DNA from: a virus
Virus record (IMG/VR): IMGVR_UViG_3300006841_000019
Location: 1 to 27,293 of that record
DNA: 27,293 nt
Direction: 5' to 3' (one strand)
Position 1 is the first letter of the stretch. Each line of letters begins with the position of its first letter. The translations under genes and the position numbers were made by a program. Positions 7,307 through 14,998 of this stretch are shown one piece after another. The notes under the pieces were generated by a model. The model searched no databases and had not been told where the DNA came from. It saw only the letters and a list, made by a program, of their open reading frames with translations.

Positions 7307-8973
7307 GCTATGTCTCCACCATTCGTATAAAACGCACCCTGTGTGCCCCCAGTACCTATTGTCGTGGCACTCTCAAAAGCACTTATAGTTCCTGAATCTG
7401 AAGCATCGTTAGAAGTGCCTATTACCATGTCGTTACCGGCACCGCTATTAAACGTGCCAATAGCAATATTCGGTGTAGTTGTTCCGCTGTCTGCTCGATC
7501 CCAAACAAGATAGCTACTTAGATCTGTTGCGGTGAACTGCATACTATTAACAGTTGTTGTTCCAAGAGTTGTGCCATCAGTATTGAAACCGGCAACCCAA
7601 CCAGTGGTATTTGTGCCAAGTATTGGGCTCCCGTAACCAGTCATGTAAACAGTATCATCGTACTTTTCGATTCCCTGAGCATAAAAAGATTTTTCGTTGG
7701 AATCAGAATTATAAAGTTGAGTAGCCCACGTTATCTCTATGTCCGCCGATGCGTTGTCGTTGTCGATTTTGATTAACCACGGACCATTGTGGGTTCCTGA
7801 ACCGCTCACATTATCGCTATACCCAGATATGTAAATGTCTCCCCCATCACCAGTACCATCTACATAAATTCCCCCTGAATACATATTGTGTTCAACACCG
7901 TTAGCTTGCTGACGAATCACATAGGTCCAGTCCATATAACCGGAGCTATTGAACTTAGTGATAAACACATTGTTCATCGTGCCTGAACCGTCAACATTGG
8001 TTGCTGGGCCGTAACCAAGAATGTAAATATTTTTTTCGCTGTCAATATCACAACCAGTAGCGTAAATAGCGTCGCCACCCCCGGTGCTGTTGTTTTTAAC
8101 TCCAGCCAAATGTATGTCGTATTGGTTTTGGATATTTCCAGATTCGTTTTCCCAAACCATTGCAAGAGGAATAGTTCCGTAACCTGTCCAATAACCTTGG
8201 AATACTGTGCCAAAAAAATCGTCGTAAATATTTTTGGAAAATATCGGAGCACCGTTCATATAAGAATGAGGGGTACCCCAGTTAGTAATTGTGTTCGGGT
8301 AGATCTGTTTGATTGGAGAGCCTTGCGCTCCCGTGCTGTCGTTAATATCTCCTAGTTGTGTCCGTCGCCTATAACCCCCACCTTCATAGTTGTAGCTGTT
8401 AAAAGCATAAATAGTTCTACCGTTAGTGCCTTCTGTTTTAAGCATTGCGCCGTCACTAACACCATACGGGTAACCACTCGTCGTTCTCCATGCGTCATAC
8501 CAACTATTAGAGGACATAGTGTCGTTCCACTTAGTCATCATTATGTTGTCGTAATTGTAAGAAGAACCGCCGCTTGATTTACCTATTTGATAAACATTGC
8601 CTGAGCTATCAATCCATTGACCCCCACCTTGCCACGTCGTAGTAAGCATTTGCCACGTTGAAGAATCAGGAATGGCCCAAGTCCAACGACGAAAATTGTC
8701 AAAGGATGTTGGGGCAGCAGACCAACCATTAGTTATGTTGATCTCGCCACTTCCGAAACCAGAACCGTATTGTCCACCGCTTGAATTCTGTGATCGTCCA
8801 CCTAGACGAAGTTTTTTAGTGCCACCAGAAATATATTTATTGATTGCGTAAGGATAGGTTTCTATACCACTTTCTATGTCAGCTAAAGGATCGCCATACA
8901 TGGCGAACCACCCAAGCCCTGAGCCGCCACCGGCAGCACCGAACATTCCTGCTTTGAATGCGCCTAGAGGCAT
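7303..8973 (-). CDS. Beta-propeller-like tail fibre protein (556 aa)
   Basis: The protein begins with the same MPxGxxKAxMxGAAG motif as the glycine-rich adhesin downstream. The body contains spaced propeller-blade-like units: GNVYQIGKSSG (125-135), KNIYILGYGP (314-323) followed by FITKFNSSGYMDW, GDIYISGYSD (378-387) followed by WLIKIDND, and TVYMTGYGSP (441-450). This NIYxxGY...KxDxxGxxxW alternation is the pattern of SBBP-type beta-propeller repeats. The C-terminal 80 residues are Thr/Ser/Gly-rich. It is most likely a host-recognition fibre or spike; binding partners cannot be inferred. The ATG at 8973 follows a TAAGGA that serves both as the upstream stop and as ribosome site. Codon use is more AT-rich by eye than in its neighbours, which may reflect exchange of adhesin genes. 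Confidence 0.7.
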   Translation of the reverse strand: MPLGAFKAGMFGAAGGGSGLGWFAMYGDPLADIESGIETYPYAINKYISGGTKKLRLGGRSQNSSGGQYGSGFGSGEINITNGWSAAPTSFDNFRRWTWAIPDSSTWQMLTTTWQGGGQWIDSSGNVYQIGKSSGGSSYNYDNIMMTKWNDTMSSNSWYDAWRTTSGYPYGVSDGAMLKTEGTNGRTIYAFNSYNYEGGGYRRRTQLGDINDSTGAQGSPIKQIYPNTITNWGTPHSYMNGAPIFSKNIYDDFFGTVFQGYWTGYGTIPLAMVWENESGNIQNQYDIHLAGVKNNSTGGGDAIYATGCDIDSEKNIYILGYGPATNVDGSGTMNNVFITKFNSSGYMDWTYVIRQQANGVEHNMYSGGIYVDGTGDGGDIYISGYSDNVSGSGTHNGPWLIKIDNDNASADIEITWATQLYNSDSNEKSFYAQGIEKYDDTVYMTGYGSPILGTNTTGWVAGFNTDGTTLGTTTVNSMQFTATDLSSYLVWDRADSGTTTPNIAIGTFNSGAGNDMVIGTSNDASDSGTISAFESATTIGTGGTQGAFYTNGGDIA

Positions 8974-8982
8974 TATTAATCC

Positions 8983-9645
8983 TTACTGGAAGTCTTGACC
9001 AGCTACAAACCCATACCAAGTAGGAGCAGCACCGCCATCAAACGTGACGAAACAAAGAATATCGGCACCCGTAGTCGCAGTAGTCGTCAACGTCGGAGCA
9101 GTACCACCAGCCCACTTCACACTAGTAAACGCACCAGTACGAGAACCCGTACCATCCTGCGTAAGAATCAGTGTCAACGCAGTACCAGCCTGCAACCCAG
9201 CACCCGAAGGCATCGTAAACGTACAGTTACCTGTCATCGTCCACGTCTGAGTGTTGCCGTTAGTTTCGTCGAGAGTGACTGCGGTACTTGTGTTCCCACC
9301 GGCATACACCGTTTCGGCATAATCCTTGTGGACCACTGCCGACATGATCTGATCCGCACCAACAACCGTGCCAGAAAGAGTCGCACCAGCAATCGTTGAG
9401 CCAGTCAGCGTGCTAGACCACGCTGTGGTACCCGTGCCGGTGTGCTCCAAAAAGGCGTTCGTTGCCGCTGAAGCAGCAGGCGAAGCGCTAATGCCGAGCT
9501 TTGTTTCTACAGCAATCAAAGCAGTAGAAGCTGCACCATGAACTTGATCGTGTTCGTACCCTGACGCATCCAAGTCAGTTGTTGAGCTTGGAGTTACCTG
9601 CGTTGAGGTTGTGTCAAGAGATGTTGGATAGTTTGACGTTGGCAT
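8983..9645 (-). CDS. Tail fibre-like protein with Thr-rich C-terminal domain (220 aa)
   Basis: The N-terminal 60 residues (NYPTSLDT, then HDQVHGAASTALIAVETKLGI) match the short segment that opens many phage fibre proteins (xYPTSLDxxTN..., HxxxHxxxxxAIxAxExKxG). A short linker is followed by a beta-rich C-terminal domain: NGNTQTWTMTGNCTFTMP, TLILTQDGTGSRT, VKWAGGTAPTLTTT and a terminal FDGGAAPTWYGFVAGQDF. Domains ending like this occur repeatedly in fibre and baseplate-proximal proteins of aquatic phages. It is followed by the two larger adhesin genes. It starts at ATG 9645 with AGGAG 5 bases upstream and 8 bases after the preceding stop. A trimeric fibre stem or connector is plausible; no experimental role can be read from the sequence. 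Confidence 0.7.
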   Translation of the reverse strand: MPTSNYPTSLDTTSTQVTPSSTTDLDASGYEHDQVHGAASTALIAVETKLGISASPAASAATNAFLEHTGTGTTAWSSTLTGSTIAGATLSGTVVGADQIMSAVVHKDYAETVYAGGNTSTAVTLDETNGNTQTWTMTGNCTFTMPSGAGLQAGTALTLILTQDGTGSRTGAFTSVKWAGGTAPTLTTTATTGADILCFVTFDGGAAPTWYGFVAGQDFQ

Positions 9646-9653
9646 TATTGCTC

Positions 9654-10091
9654 CTATGGAACCAGATCAAGGGTGAAAATGCCAGACGCATTCCACTGTA
9701 TTTGGAATGTGCCTGACGTTGTACTGAAATCTCCCCCGAAATCTATGTACGCAATCAAACGGTCGTTCGTTACCGTGTCATCGTAGATAACTCCGGCTCG
9801 TACCGCTGACAACGTGGAACTGGTCCACGATACGTCATCTGCGTCCCATTTAATTGTGCCTGTCCCATCAGAACTACTGGTCATGGCAACACTCGTAAGA
9901 GCTTCACCACCAGCCGTGTACCCGGTACCCGAAATTTCGTTTGTTACATCTGATTTGTTTGTGTGAGTTTCAAAGTTCGGGGAGTAAGAAGCGTTGACCA
10001 ACATGCACTTAAACGTGTCATTGTCCATGTCAAGTGCGAGATCGTTCTTAAACGCAGCTTCAAAAGTCTCAACGTAAAGACCACTAGCCAT
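9654..10091 (-). CDS. Conserved phage structural protein near the capsid gene (145 aa)
   Basis: The opening MASGLYVETFEAAFKND followed by LDMDNDTFKCMLVNASYSPN and the closing FQIQWNASGIFTLDL match a widespread phage family of about 130-160 aa. The family pattern is MAxGLYxxxxxxxLxxxxDxDxDTxKxxLVxxxYxxN..., ending in WxxxGIFxL. The family is abundant beside capsid and tail genes, but its role is not firmly known to me; a capsid decoration or tail-completion protein is possible. It is predicted all-beta and has no signal peptide. It starts at ATG 10091 with AGG 8 bases upstream. It lies after the 32-aa basic peptide, downstream of the capsid hairpin. Confidence 0.7.
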   Translation of the reverse strand: MASGLYVETFEAAFKNDLALDMDNDTFKCMLVNASYSPNFETHTNKSDVTNEISGTGYTAGGEALTSVAMTSSSDGTGTIKWDADDVSWTSSTLSAVRAGVIYDDTVTNDRLIAYIDFGGDFSTTSGTFQIQWNASGIFTLDLVP

Positions 10092-10135
10092 TAGCAGTAC
10101 CTGTTCCTTGGATCGGCTTTGGCCTAATCGTTACA

Positions 10136-10234
10136 TCACCGTTTGGTTTTTGCATTCTTTTTCTTTCTTGCGGCAGCAGCAGCCTTTTTACCTTTAGGGG
10201 TATAAGGATACTTCTTTCCTTTAACGATAGGCAT
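10136..10234 (-). CDS. Very small Lys/Ala-rich basic peptide (32 aa)
   Basis: The ATG at 10234 opens 32 codons ending in TGA at 10136. The product begins MPIVKGKKYPYTPKGKKA, continues with an Ala run and ends RKKKNAKTKR, so about 40 percent of residues are Lys or Arg. Short peptides with the opening MPxVxGKKYPYTxxGxxAA are recurrent in aquatic phage structural modules, which supports this being a real gene. Its charge suggests binding to packaged DNA or to acidic capsid or scaffold surfaces; that is inference. No convincing Shine-Dalgarno sequence is visible in the 12 bases before the ATG, so it may depend on the preceding hairpin or on coupling. Confidence 0.7.
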   Translation of the reverse strand: MPIVKGKKYPYTPKGKKAAAAARKKKNAKTKR

Positions 10235-10259
10235 GATTGAAATGATAGCAGAGGATAAT

Positions 10260-10296
10260 GGAGGGACCGGGGAAAGGGGGAAAACCCGGCCCCTCC
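10260..10296 (-). terminator. Strong stem-loop after the major capsid gene
   Basis: On the minus strand the arms GGAGGGGCCGGG (10296-10285) and CCCGGTCCCTCC (10271-10260) pair over 12 positions with one G-U wobble and a 13-base loop. The same arms on the plus strand would have an A-C mismatch, so the structure favours minus-strand RNA. It lies 21 bases beyond the capsid stop codon. No T-run follows, so it is not a classical intrinsic terminator. It may be a partial terminator of the U-poor kind described for actinobacteria, or a 3' stabiliser or processing site for the capsid mRNA. Confidence 0.55.
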
Positions 10297-10317
10297 ACGC
10301 CTCTATGGCTTTAACTA

Positions 10318-11265
10318 TTAGTTATCGCCAATAGTAGAAGCTGCTTCCACACGGACCATGCATTCTTCACGGAAGATGCCGTAGCCAACAAGGTGGTACC
10401 AGCCAATTGGGTTGAACCGACGCAGAGTATCAGTCACAGGACCAACAACAATGCTTGGATCAGAACCAAATCCGGGGGCACGAGAGAACGCTTTTGCGAG
10501 CGCTTGACGGCCACAGATAAGGGTTTGGTAAACATCGACATTGCTTGTGCCACCGTCGGCAATTAAACCGGCACGTGGGTTTTCGATGTATTCGATGCCA
10601 TTGAATGTACCAATGGAACCAGCACGAACCGGTCCACCTTCTTGGTACAGTTGATACTGGATAACATCAGTAACCGCTGTATCTCCACGAAGGTCGTAGG
10701 AAACGTCAGGGTGAATGATCGCCATGTAGTTTCCATTTTCCCAACCGGGAGCGTTGGCAGTCCGCAACTTAGCTACGGCTTGCCTGCCTAACGCAGCAGT
10801 GTAGTTATCAGTAGCTGTGATTGCGCCACGGCTTGTTTGGCCCGAATAGATAATTTGGTCAGTGTCGGTGCTGCCATTGGCAACATTTGACACAATTTTA
10901 TCTAACGAGTCAGCCATGTTGTAACCAACAATGTTGGCTGCATCAGAGTCAACATTGAGGAATGAAGTTCCACGCACCAAAGCAGTTGAGATAACAGCAT
11001 TACCGTACTCAGCAAGAGTTACAGTCACTGCGCTATCAGTCAAAGCAACAGCAGTCACATCTGTAGCTTCAGTGAGAGCCGTAGTTGCCTGCGCCATGTC
11101 AGCGTAGAACGTAAATTGAACGCCAGAACCGTTATGGCTCTGAGCGGTGGACCTGACATCAGCGACCATTTCGAAAAGAGGCTGCGAACGTAAAGCAAAG
11201 TACGCAACCTGATCGAACGCCGTTTTTACCTGATCGTCAAGTGTGGTGGTAGTTGTATATGCCAC
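10318..11265 (-). CDS. Major capsid protein, N4-gp56-like (315 aa)
   Basis: The protein builds the head shell. The N-terminus TTTTTLDDQVKTAFDQVAYFALRSQPLFEMVADVRST, the strand GVQFTFYADMAQATTALTEATDV and the stretch VTVTLAEYGNAVISTALVRGTS, leading into DKIVSNVANG, follow the pattern of N4-gp56 family capsid proteins, which have the HK97 fold. The middle (YMAIIHPDVSYDLRGD, about 177-192) and the C-terminus (RRFNPIGWYHLVGYGIFREECMVRVE) also fit, as does the length of about 300-350 aa. The start is GTG 11265 with AGGA 6 bases upstream. That ribosome site is inside a hairpin (see 11268-11290). The gene directly follows the scaffold-like gene, as expected. No protease was seen, so maturation cleavage is uncertain. 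Confidence 0.88.
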   Translation of the reverse strand: MAYTTTTTLDDQVKTAFDQVAYFALRSQPLFEMVADVRSTAQSHNGSGVQFTFYADMAQATTALTEATDVTAVALTDSAVTVTLAEYGNAVISTALVRGTSFLNVDSDAANIVGYNMADSLDKIVSNVANGSTDTDQIIYSGQTSRGAITATDNYTAALGRQAVAKLRTANAPGWENGNYMAIIHPDVSYDLRGDTAVTDVIQYQLYQEGGPVRAGSIGTFNGIEYIENPRAGLIADGGTSNVDVYQTLICGRQALAKAFSRAPGFGSDPSIVVGPVTDTLRRFNPIGWYHLVGYGIFREECMVRVEAASTIGDN

Positions 11266-11267
11266 TT

Positions 11268-11290
11268 GAAATCCTAATTGTTAGGACTCC
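11268..11290 (-). promoter_or_regulatory. Hairpin overlapping the capsid-gene ribosome binding site
   Basis: On the minus strand GGAGTCCTAA (11290-11281) pairs with TTAGGATTTC (11277-11268) across a CAA loop. This gives ten base pairs, two of them G-U, and the inner six are perfect Watson-Crick pairs. The 3' arm contains the AGGA Shine-Dalgarno sequence of the capsid GTG start 2 bases beyond the stem. Folding would hide the site, and ribosomes finishing the scaffold gene 14 bases upstream could open it. Confidence 0.6.
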
Positions 11291-11304
11291 AACGAGTTAA
11301 TGAC

Positions 11305-11784
11305 TTAGGCTGTTGCCCCCCACAAGACACCTTCGCTCTCCATTAAAGCACGCAATTCATCTTGATTAGTTGTTGCTTTAATCCGAGCTTCAAGATCAGC
11401 TTGTGACACTGGATCTCCGCCTTCACCAGCATTTTGGATACGTTGTTCGGCTTGCATCGTGCTTTCCAATCTCATATCAGGTTGAGAAGAAGGAGCATTT
11501 TCTCCTAAAAACCCTGCGGCTATAGCTTCCTGACGGATAGCTTCAGCGTCGAGTTCTCCTTCGTAACCTTTTACGAAATATTTAACACGAGTATCAGCAA
11601 GATCAAGTCCTGCTGACCGAAATGTATCCTGACGTTCATAACTAGAAGCTCGTTCTTCGGCGGCAGAAGCTCTATCCTCTGCTTCCCTCAAACGATTTTC
11701 TAAATCACGTCGCCAGTTGGGCTTCGATTCAGATGTACTGGCAGCACCGCCGTCACTGTTCCCAGTGGAGTCGGAATCTGTCAT
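11305..11784 (-). CDS. Capsid scaffolding-like protein (159 aa)
   Basis: Identification rests on position and composition: it immediately precedes the major capsid gene, is acidic, and has a long charged coiled coil at about residues 24-52 (WRRDLENRLREAEDR, then ASAAEERASSYER). The first 20 residues are Ser/Gly/Asp-rich and disordered. A second helical segment with VSQADLEARIKATTNQDELRALMESEGV closes the protein, and such a short C-terminal helical tail is where many scaffolds contact the capsid protein. Scaffolds direct shell assembly and are later lost. The ATG at 11784 has GGTGAG 6 bases upstream and is preceded by about 100 non-coding bases, the larger of the two gaps that break tight coupling. 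No protease domain is seen. Confidence 0.7.
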   Translation of the reverse strand: MTDSDSTGNSDGGAASTSESKPNWRRDLENRLREAEDRASAAEERASSYERQDTFRSAGLDLADTRVKYFVKGYEGELDAEAIRQEAIAAGFLGENAPSSQPDMRLESTMQAEQRIQNAGEGGDPVSQADLEARIKATTNQDELRALMESEGVLWGATA

Positions 11785-11885
11785 ATGTCACTCACCTATC
11801 GTTACGCATCTTCAGCGGTGGTACTTCAGATGGGGGGGTATTGAATAGCTCGCCCCGGAGGGGCCAGACAACGTAACTACTATAG
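11785..11885 (-). promoter_or_regulatory. 101-bp intergenic gap before the scaffold and capsid genes
   Basis: This is one of the two largest non-coding gaps in the window. On the minus strand it holds a small GC hairpin, GCCCC-TCC-GGGGC (11864-11852), a run of seven C (11838-11832) and the scaffold ribosome site. A weak sigma70-like pair TTGTCT (11871-11866) and TATTCA (11847-11842) with 18 bases between lies across the hairpin, but the match is poor. The gap could hold a promoter or processing site that lets scaffold and capsid be expressed above the upstream genes; no element is certain. Confidence 0.35.
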
Positions 11886-13079
11886 CTAAGTTGCTGTGCC
11901 ATATCCAGTCACACCGGTTTGGGTTGTCAATAACCCTGTATCTCCTTTGAATGCTGCGCCTCGACGTTGCTGTGTTCGCCCTACCGTAGAAGGTCCGGTG
12001 CCAATACCGAATGCGCCTTCACCTATCTGGTCAGCAGTTAAACCTGTTTCGTTAAGCAAGTTAGCTGTCAAACCCTTCAACGGGGATACTCGTGCAGCTA
12101 TTTCGCGACCTTGGACATTTAAACGCTGCAACTCATCGGAAAGATCTTTACTGAATGTGTTTTGTGGACCAAGTGCTTTTTGGGATTGAGAAGCTAAACC
12201 AGCAGCACCAAATTGGCGACGGGCATCTACAATGTTTTTAGTTTTTGTTGGATCAAGCATTGCTGAAACAATGTCACCTTCACCAAATCCGTAACGTGAC
12301 TGCAACAATTCTATGGTTGTGTCATCCGCATTATTCTTTGCTTCTTCCCCAAGAGCTACACGGTCACGCCATTCAGCTAAAGAAACATCCCCACCAATTA
12401 AAGCGGTAATACCAGTCACACCTGTTTCCGCATCCATGCCAAGAAACTCATTGTCGATTCCGGCTCGATTAGCTATCTGTAAAATGCCTCGTTCAAGATC
12501 AAGGTACTCTGCTTCGTTAATTGCCCGGAACCCTCCGGCCTTACGCAACGCCATTGCAGGGAACTTAGTGTCATAAACCTGACGTACAGTTGGGTCATTA
12601 CCGTAACGCAGTTCTACAAGCATTGCTTCTTGGGACATGCCTGACTCTGCCCAACCCATAGCTATCTTTGTTAAAGCACCCAGCCCGAATCGTTCAAGGA
12701 AACTGCGGATAACTGCTTTAGCACCTTTAATGTTTTCGTCACGTTTCCATCGTTCCCATTTATCGTATGGATCTTCTTCACCGGGAAGCCGGTCTATAGG
12801 AGCAATTACTTCCCCAGAAATATAGGTATTTATTCCTGTTACTGGATCTGTCCAATAACCTGCACCAAGGTCAGGGTTTTCTTCAGAAGAAAGCGGTTCA
12901 ACCCAACCTTGTCCTGCTACCCATCGACGCATATTAGGAACAAAGGTCTGTCCGGCTTCTACGCCTCGTTCGGGAGTCCAACCAATAGCTGCTCTAGCAG
13001 CTTCCCGTTCGTCTTTTGAACCTTCTCTACGGTCTATTAGGTTGCCTTCTTCGTCTGTATCGTAATATTCAATAGCCAT
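11886..13079 (-). CDS. Putative internal virion protein (397 aa)
   Basis: I do not recognise a named domain. The N-terminal 110 residues are acidic and Trp-rich (GWTPERGVEAGQTFVPN, YWTDPVTGINTYISG). Residues 115-200 are helical: AVIRSFLERFGLGALTKIAMGWAESG, then EAMLVELRYGNDPTVRQVYDTKFPAM and AINEAEYLDLERG. A short-loop pattern of this kind (ILxxYGLxxLxxxIxxWxxxGxSxxEixxxLRxxxxYxxxFPA...LSExEY) recurs in large structural or ejection proteins of phages. The C-terminal 100 residues are Gly/Thr/Gln-rich and look disordered. It starts at ATG 13079 in a TAATG overlap with the transglycosylase-domain gene and ends before the scaffold gap. It is therefore the last of four coupled large genes, most likely ejected or inner-core proteins. 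Confidence 0.5.
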   Translation of the reverse strand: MAIEYYDTDEEGNLIDRREGSKDEREAARAAIGWTPERGVEAGQTFVPNMRRWVAGQGWVEPLSSEENPDLGAGYWTDPVTGINTYISGEVIAPIDRLPGEEDPYDKWERWKRDENIKGAKAVIRSFLERFGLGALTKIAMGWAESGMSQEAMLVELRYGNDPTVRQVYDTKFPAMALRKAGGFRAINEAEYLDLERGILQIANRAGIDNEFLGMDAETGVTGITALIGGDVSLAEWRDRVALGEEAKNNADDTTIELLQSRYGFGEGDIVSAMLDPTKTKNIVDARRQFGAAGLASQSQKALGPQNTFSKDLSDELQRLNVQGREIAARVSPLKGLTANLLNETGLTADQIGEGAFGIGTGPSTVGRTQQRRGAAFKGDTGLLTTQTGVTGYGTAT

Positions 13080-14998
13080 TACGCAACCTCTCCCATAAGC
13101 CTGCCCAATCCAGTTACAAGCTCATAAGCGTTATTAATCCCCCGTGGACTTTGATCGTATTCGTCTGTTTGTCGAAGCCAGCGAGCAAAATCCCCACCCG
13201 ACATCTCCATCGGGTGTTCTCCAACTCCAGTTAACCCACCAAGCTGGACAGCCATATCTTTGTGGCGGCCATCCCATGAGGGGTTATAACCCATCACGGA
13301 ACTAAAGATTCCGTTATAGCTAGACACAATAGAAAGCGGAGTTTTGCCAGCTTCAATGCGGTCTTTCCATGCAGGGAACAGCAAAGCTGCCTGCTCAATC
13401 ATTTCATCTTCAACCAAATCAACAGTTGTCTCACCCGTAAACAGTTGTTGAGAACGCCGTTTCAATAACTCTTCATCCGGGTCCATCAAATACTGGCGGT
13501 ACAGATCTTTGATCTCGCTTCGGAAATCCGAAATCGTTCCACCAGCAGGAGCCCCTATACCAAAATCGAAAAGAGGACTTCCTGTATCTGTTGTTGCTGT
13601 AACTAAGAAATCTTTTATTTCGGCAAGGTTTAGTCCTTGCAAATAGGATTGTTTCGCTAACTCCCAAATCTGGTTGTCGTCAAGGTTTATGTTGGCTTGC
13701 CCAAGGATCTGTTCAAGTTGTTCAACCTGAATAGAGATCAGGTCAAGACGACGAGTGGACCATTCGTCTTCGTCCTCACCGCCGCTATTCCACTTGTATT
13801 CTCTGTCTGCTCTACCAACTTCACTGTCTTGATAGTGGTCTGTTTGGTAGTAAATACTTTTGATCCATTGCTCCATTTCTGGAGTGCCATCTTCAAAGCC
13901 AAGAGGATTCTCTTCAATGAGTTCAACAAGATCAACCATTTCACCCGTAATGGGGTGTTCAACTAATACTGAAGGATTTCCCCGTAAGTACTCCCACATC
14001 AAAATATCTAGCTTGGATGTTTTGGACTCAATGCTTGCTGCTAAATCTTGTTCTGGAGTAGAGAATTGTCCTGACTCATTTGGGTCTTGGATAACTATTT
14101 CTTCTTCCTCTATGACAGGCGGAGCATCCGTGGGTGGCCCTTCAAAACTGGCTGTTTCTCCGACCATAACTTCGGGACCACCAGAAACTATGTTGCCTTG
14201 GTCATCATAAATAACTGGCTCAATATCTTCTGTTTCTGGGCCTAAATTGAACTGTCCTGTTTGCCACGGGTCAGTAACAAAATCAGGGTACATCCGTTTA
14301 TAGTCGTTAAGAACATCTCTTATATCTTCGCCGGTCGCCTCTTCCGTTTCTTCAATAGCTTCTTGCGTTTCAGGACCATCAATGCCATCAACCGTTACAC
14401 CAACAACTGCTTGTATTTCAGCAATACCAGCCGGGTTGTACCCTACGTTGTCCGGTTTAACAAATTGTTTACGACGGAAAAGCCCTAGATCATCTTCGAC
14501 ATTCCAATCCGTAGGCAAATACTTATCTGCTAGATCGCTCCACTTTTTTCGCCAATCACTTTTTTTATTATTTAATTTCGCTTCGCTATTAACCCATTCC
14601 TCATATACATCTCGCCCTGTTTGCAGTCGCTCCGAGACAACTAATGCGAGTGCACGCAAATTGTCATCGACATTATTTAGAAGTGCATCTCTCATAGCTT
14701 CTCGGGAACTAAAATCAAGTCCACCGTCGTCTGCTGTCGGAGCACCCCATCGGTAACTTAAATCAAGACCTTGTGGGTCTTTATCAGTGACATTTACTTG
14801 CCAAATCCCAAGAGAATATTCTCTGTTTGCAACATCACGAACAGTCTCATGTTGCGTATCTCTAAGATCAGTTCGCATAGGTGTCAGGAAATGCGTTTCT
14901 TCTTCAGCAAGAGCCATCAGATGAGGAATAATTTCACCACGAAATCCGAGATCGTAAAGACCCCTGATAAGAGCCTGTTTGAGTTCCTTTAGATTCAT
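13079..14998 (-). CDS. Virion protein with lytic-transglycosylase-like domain (639 aa)
   Basis: Residues about 17-160 resemble an SLT-type lysozyme fold. LMALAEEETHF (27-37) places Glu34 where the catalytic Glu of the ESG motif would be, and YSLGIWQVNV (61-70) matches the SxGLxQxN motif. Residues 188-216 (NPAGIAEIQAVVGVTVDGI and DGPETQEAI) look like a degenerate PG_binding_1 unit. The rest is a long acidic linker (230-330) and a helical C-terminal half with FxxEIKDLYRQYL repeats. Virion-borne transglycosylases such as T7 gp16 open the cell wall for DNA entry, which fits its place among the large structural genes and away from the lysis cassette. The ATG at 14998 shares its A with the preceding TGA (TGATG). 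The catalytic assignment is by motif only. Confidence 0.7.
   Translation of the reverse strand: MNLKELKQALIRGLYDLGFRGEIIPHLMALAEEETHFLTPMRTDLRDTQHETVRDVANREYSLGIWQVNVTDKDPQGLDLSYRWGAPTADDGGLDFSSREAMRDALLNNVDDNLRALALVVSERLQTGRDVYEEWVNSEAKLNNKKSDWRKKWSDLADKYLPTDWNVEDDLGLFRRKQFVKPDNVGYNPAGIAEIQAVVGVTVDGIDGPETQEAIEETEEATGEDIRDVLNDYKRMYPDFVTDPWQTGQFNLGPETEDIEPVIYDDQGNIVSGGPEVMVGETASFEGPPTDAPPVIEEEEIVIQDPNESGQFSTPEQDLAASIESKTSKLDILMWEYLRGNPSVLVEHPITGEMVDLVELIEENPLGFEDGTPEMEQWIKSIYYQTDHYQDSEVGRADREYKWNSGGEDEDEWSTRRLDLISIQVEQLEQILGQANINLDDNQIWELAKQSYLQGLNLAEIKDFLVTATTDTGSPLFDFGIGAPAGGTISDFRSEIKDLYRQYLMDPDEELLKRRSQQLFTGETTVDLVEDEMIEQAALLFPAWKDRIEAGKTPLSIVSSYNGIFSSVMGYNPSWDGRHKDMAVQLGGLTGVGEHPMEMSGGDFARWLRQTDEYDQSPRGINNAYELVTGLGRLMGEVA

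Noticed and set aside
8995-9399. Plus-strand Ser/Thr/Arg-rich frame opposite the 220-aa fibre gene
   Set aside because: Its composition is the complement of the Thr/Ala-rich fibre codons; no independent coding evidence.
11842-11871. Sigma70-like promoter TTGTCT and TATTCA with 18-base spacing before the scaffold gene
   Set aside because: Only partial matches to both boxes and overlap with a hairpin; such matches are expected by chance, so it is mentioned only within the intergenic feature.
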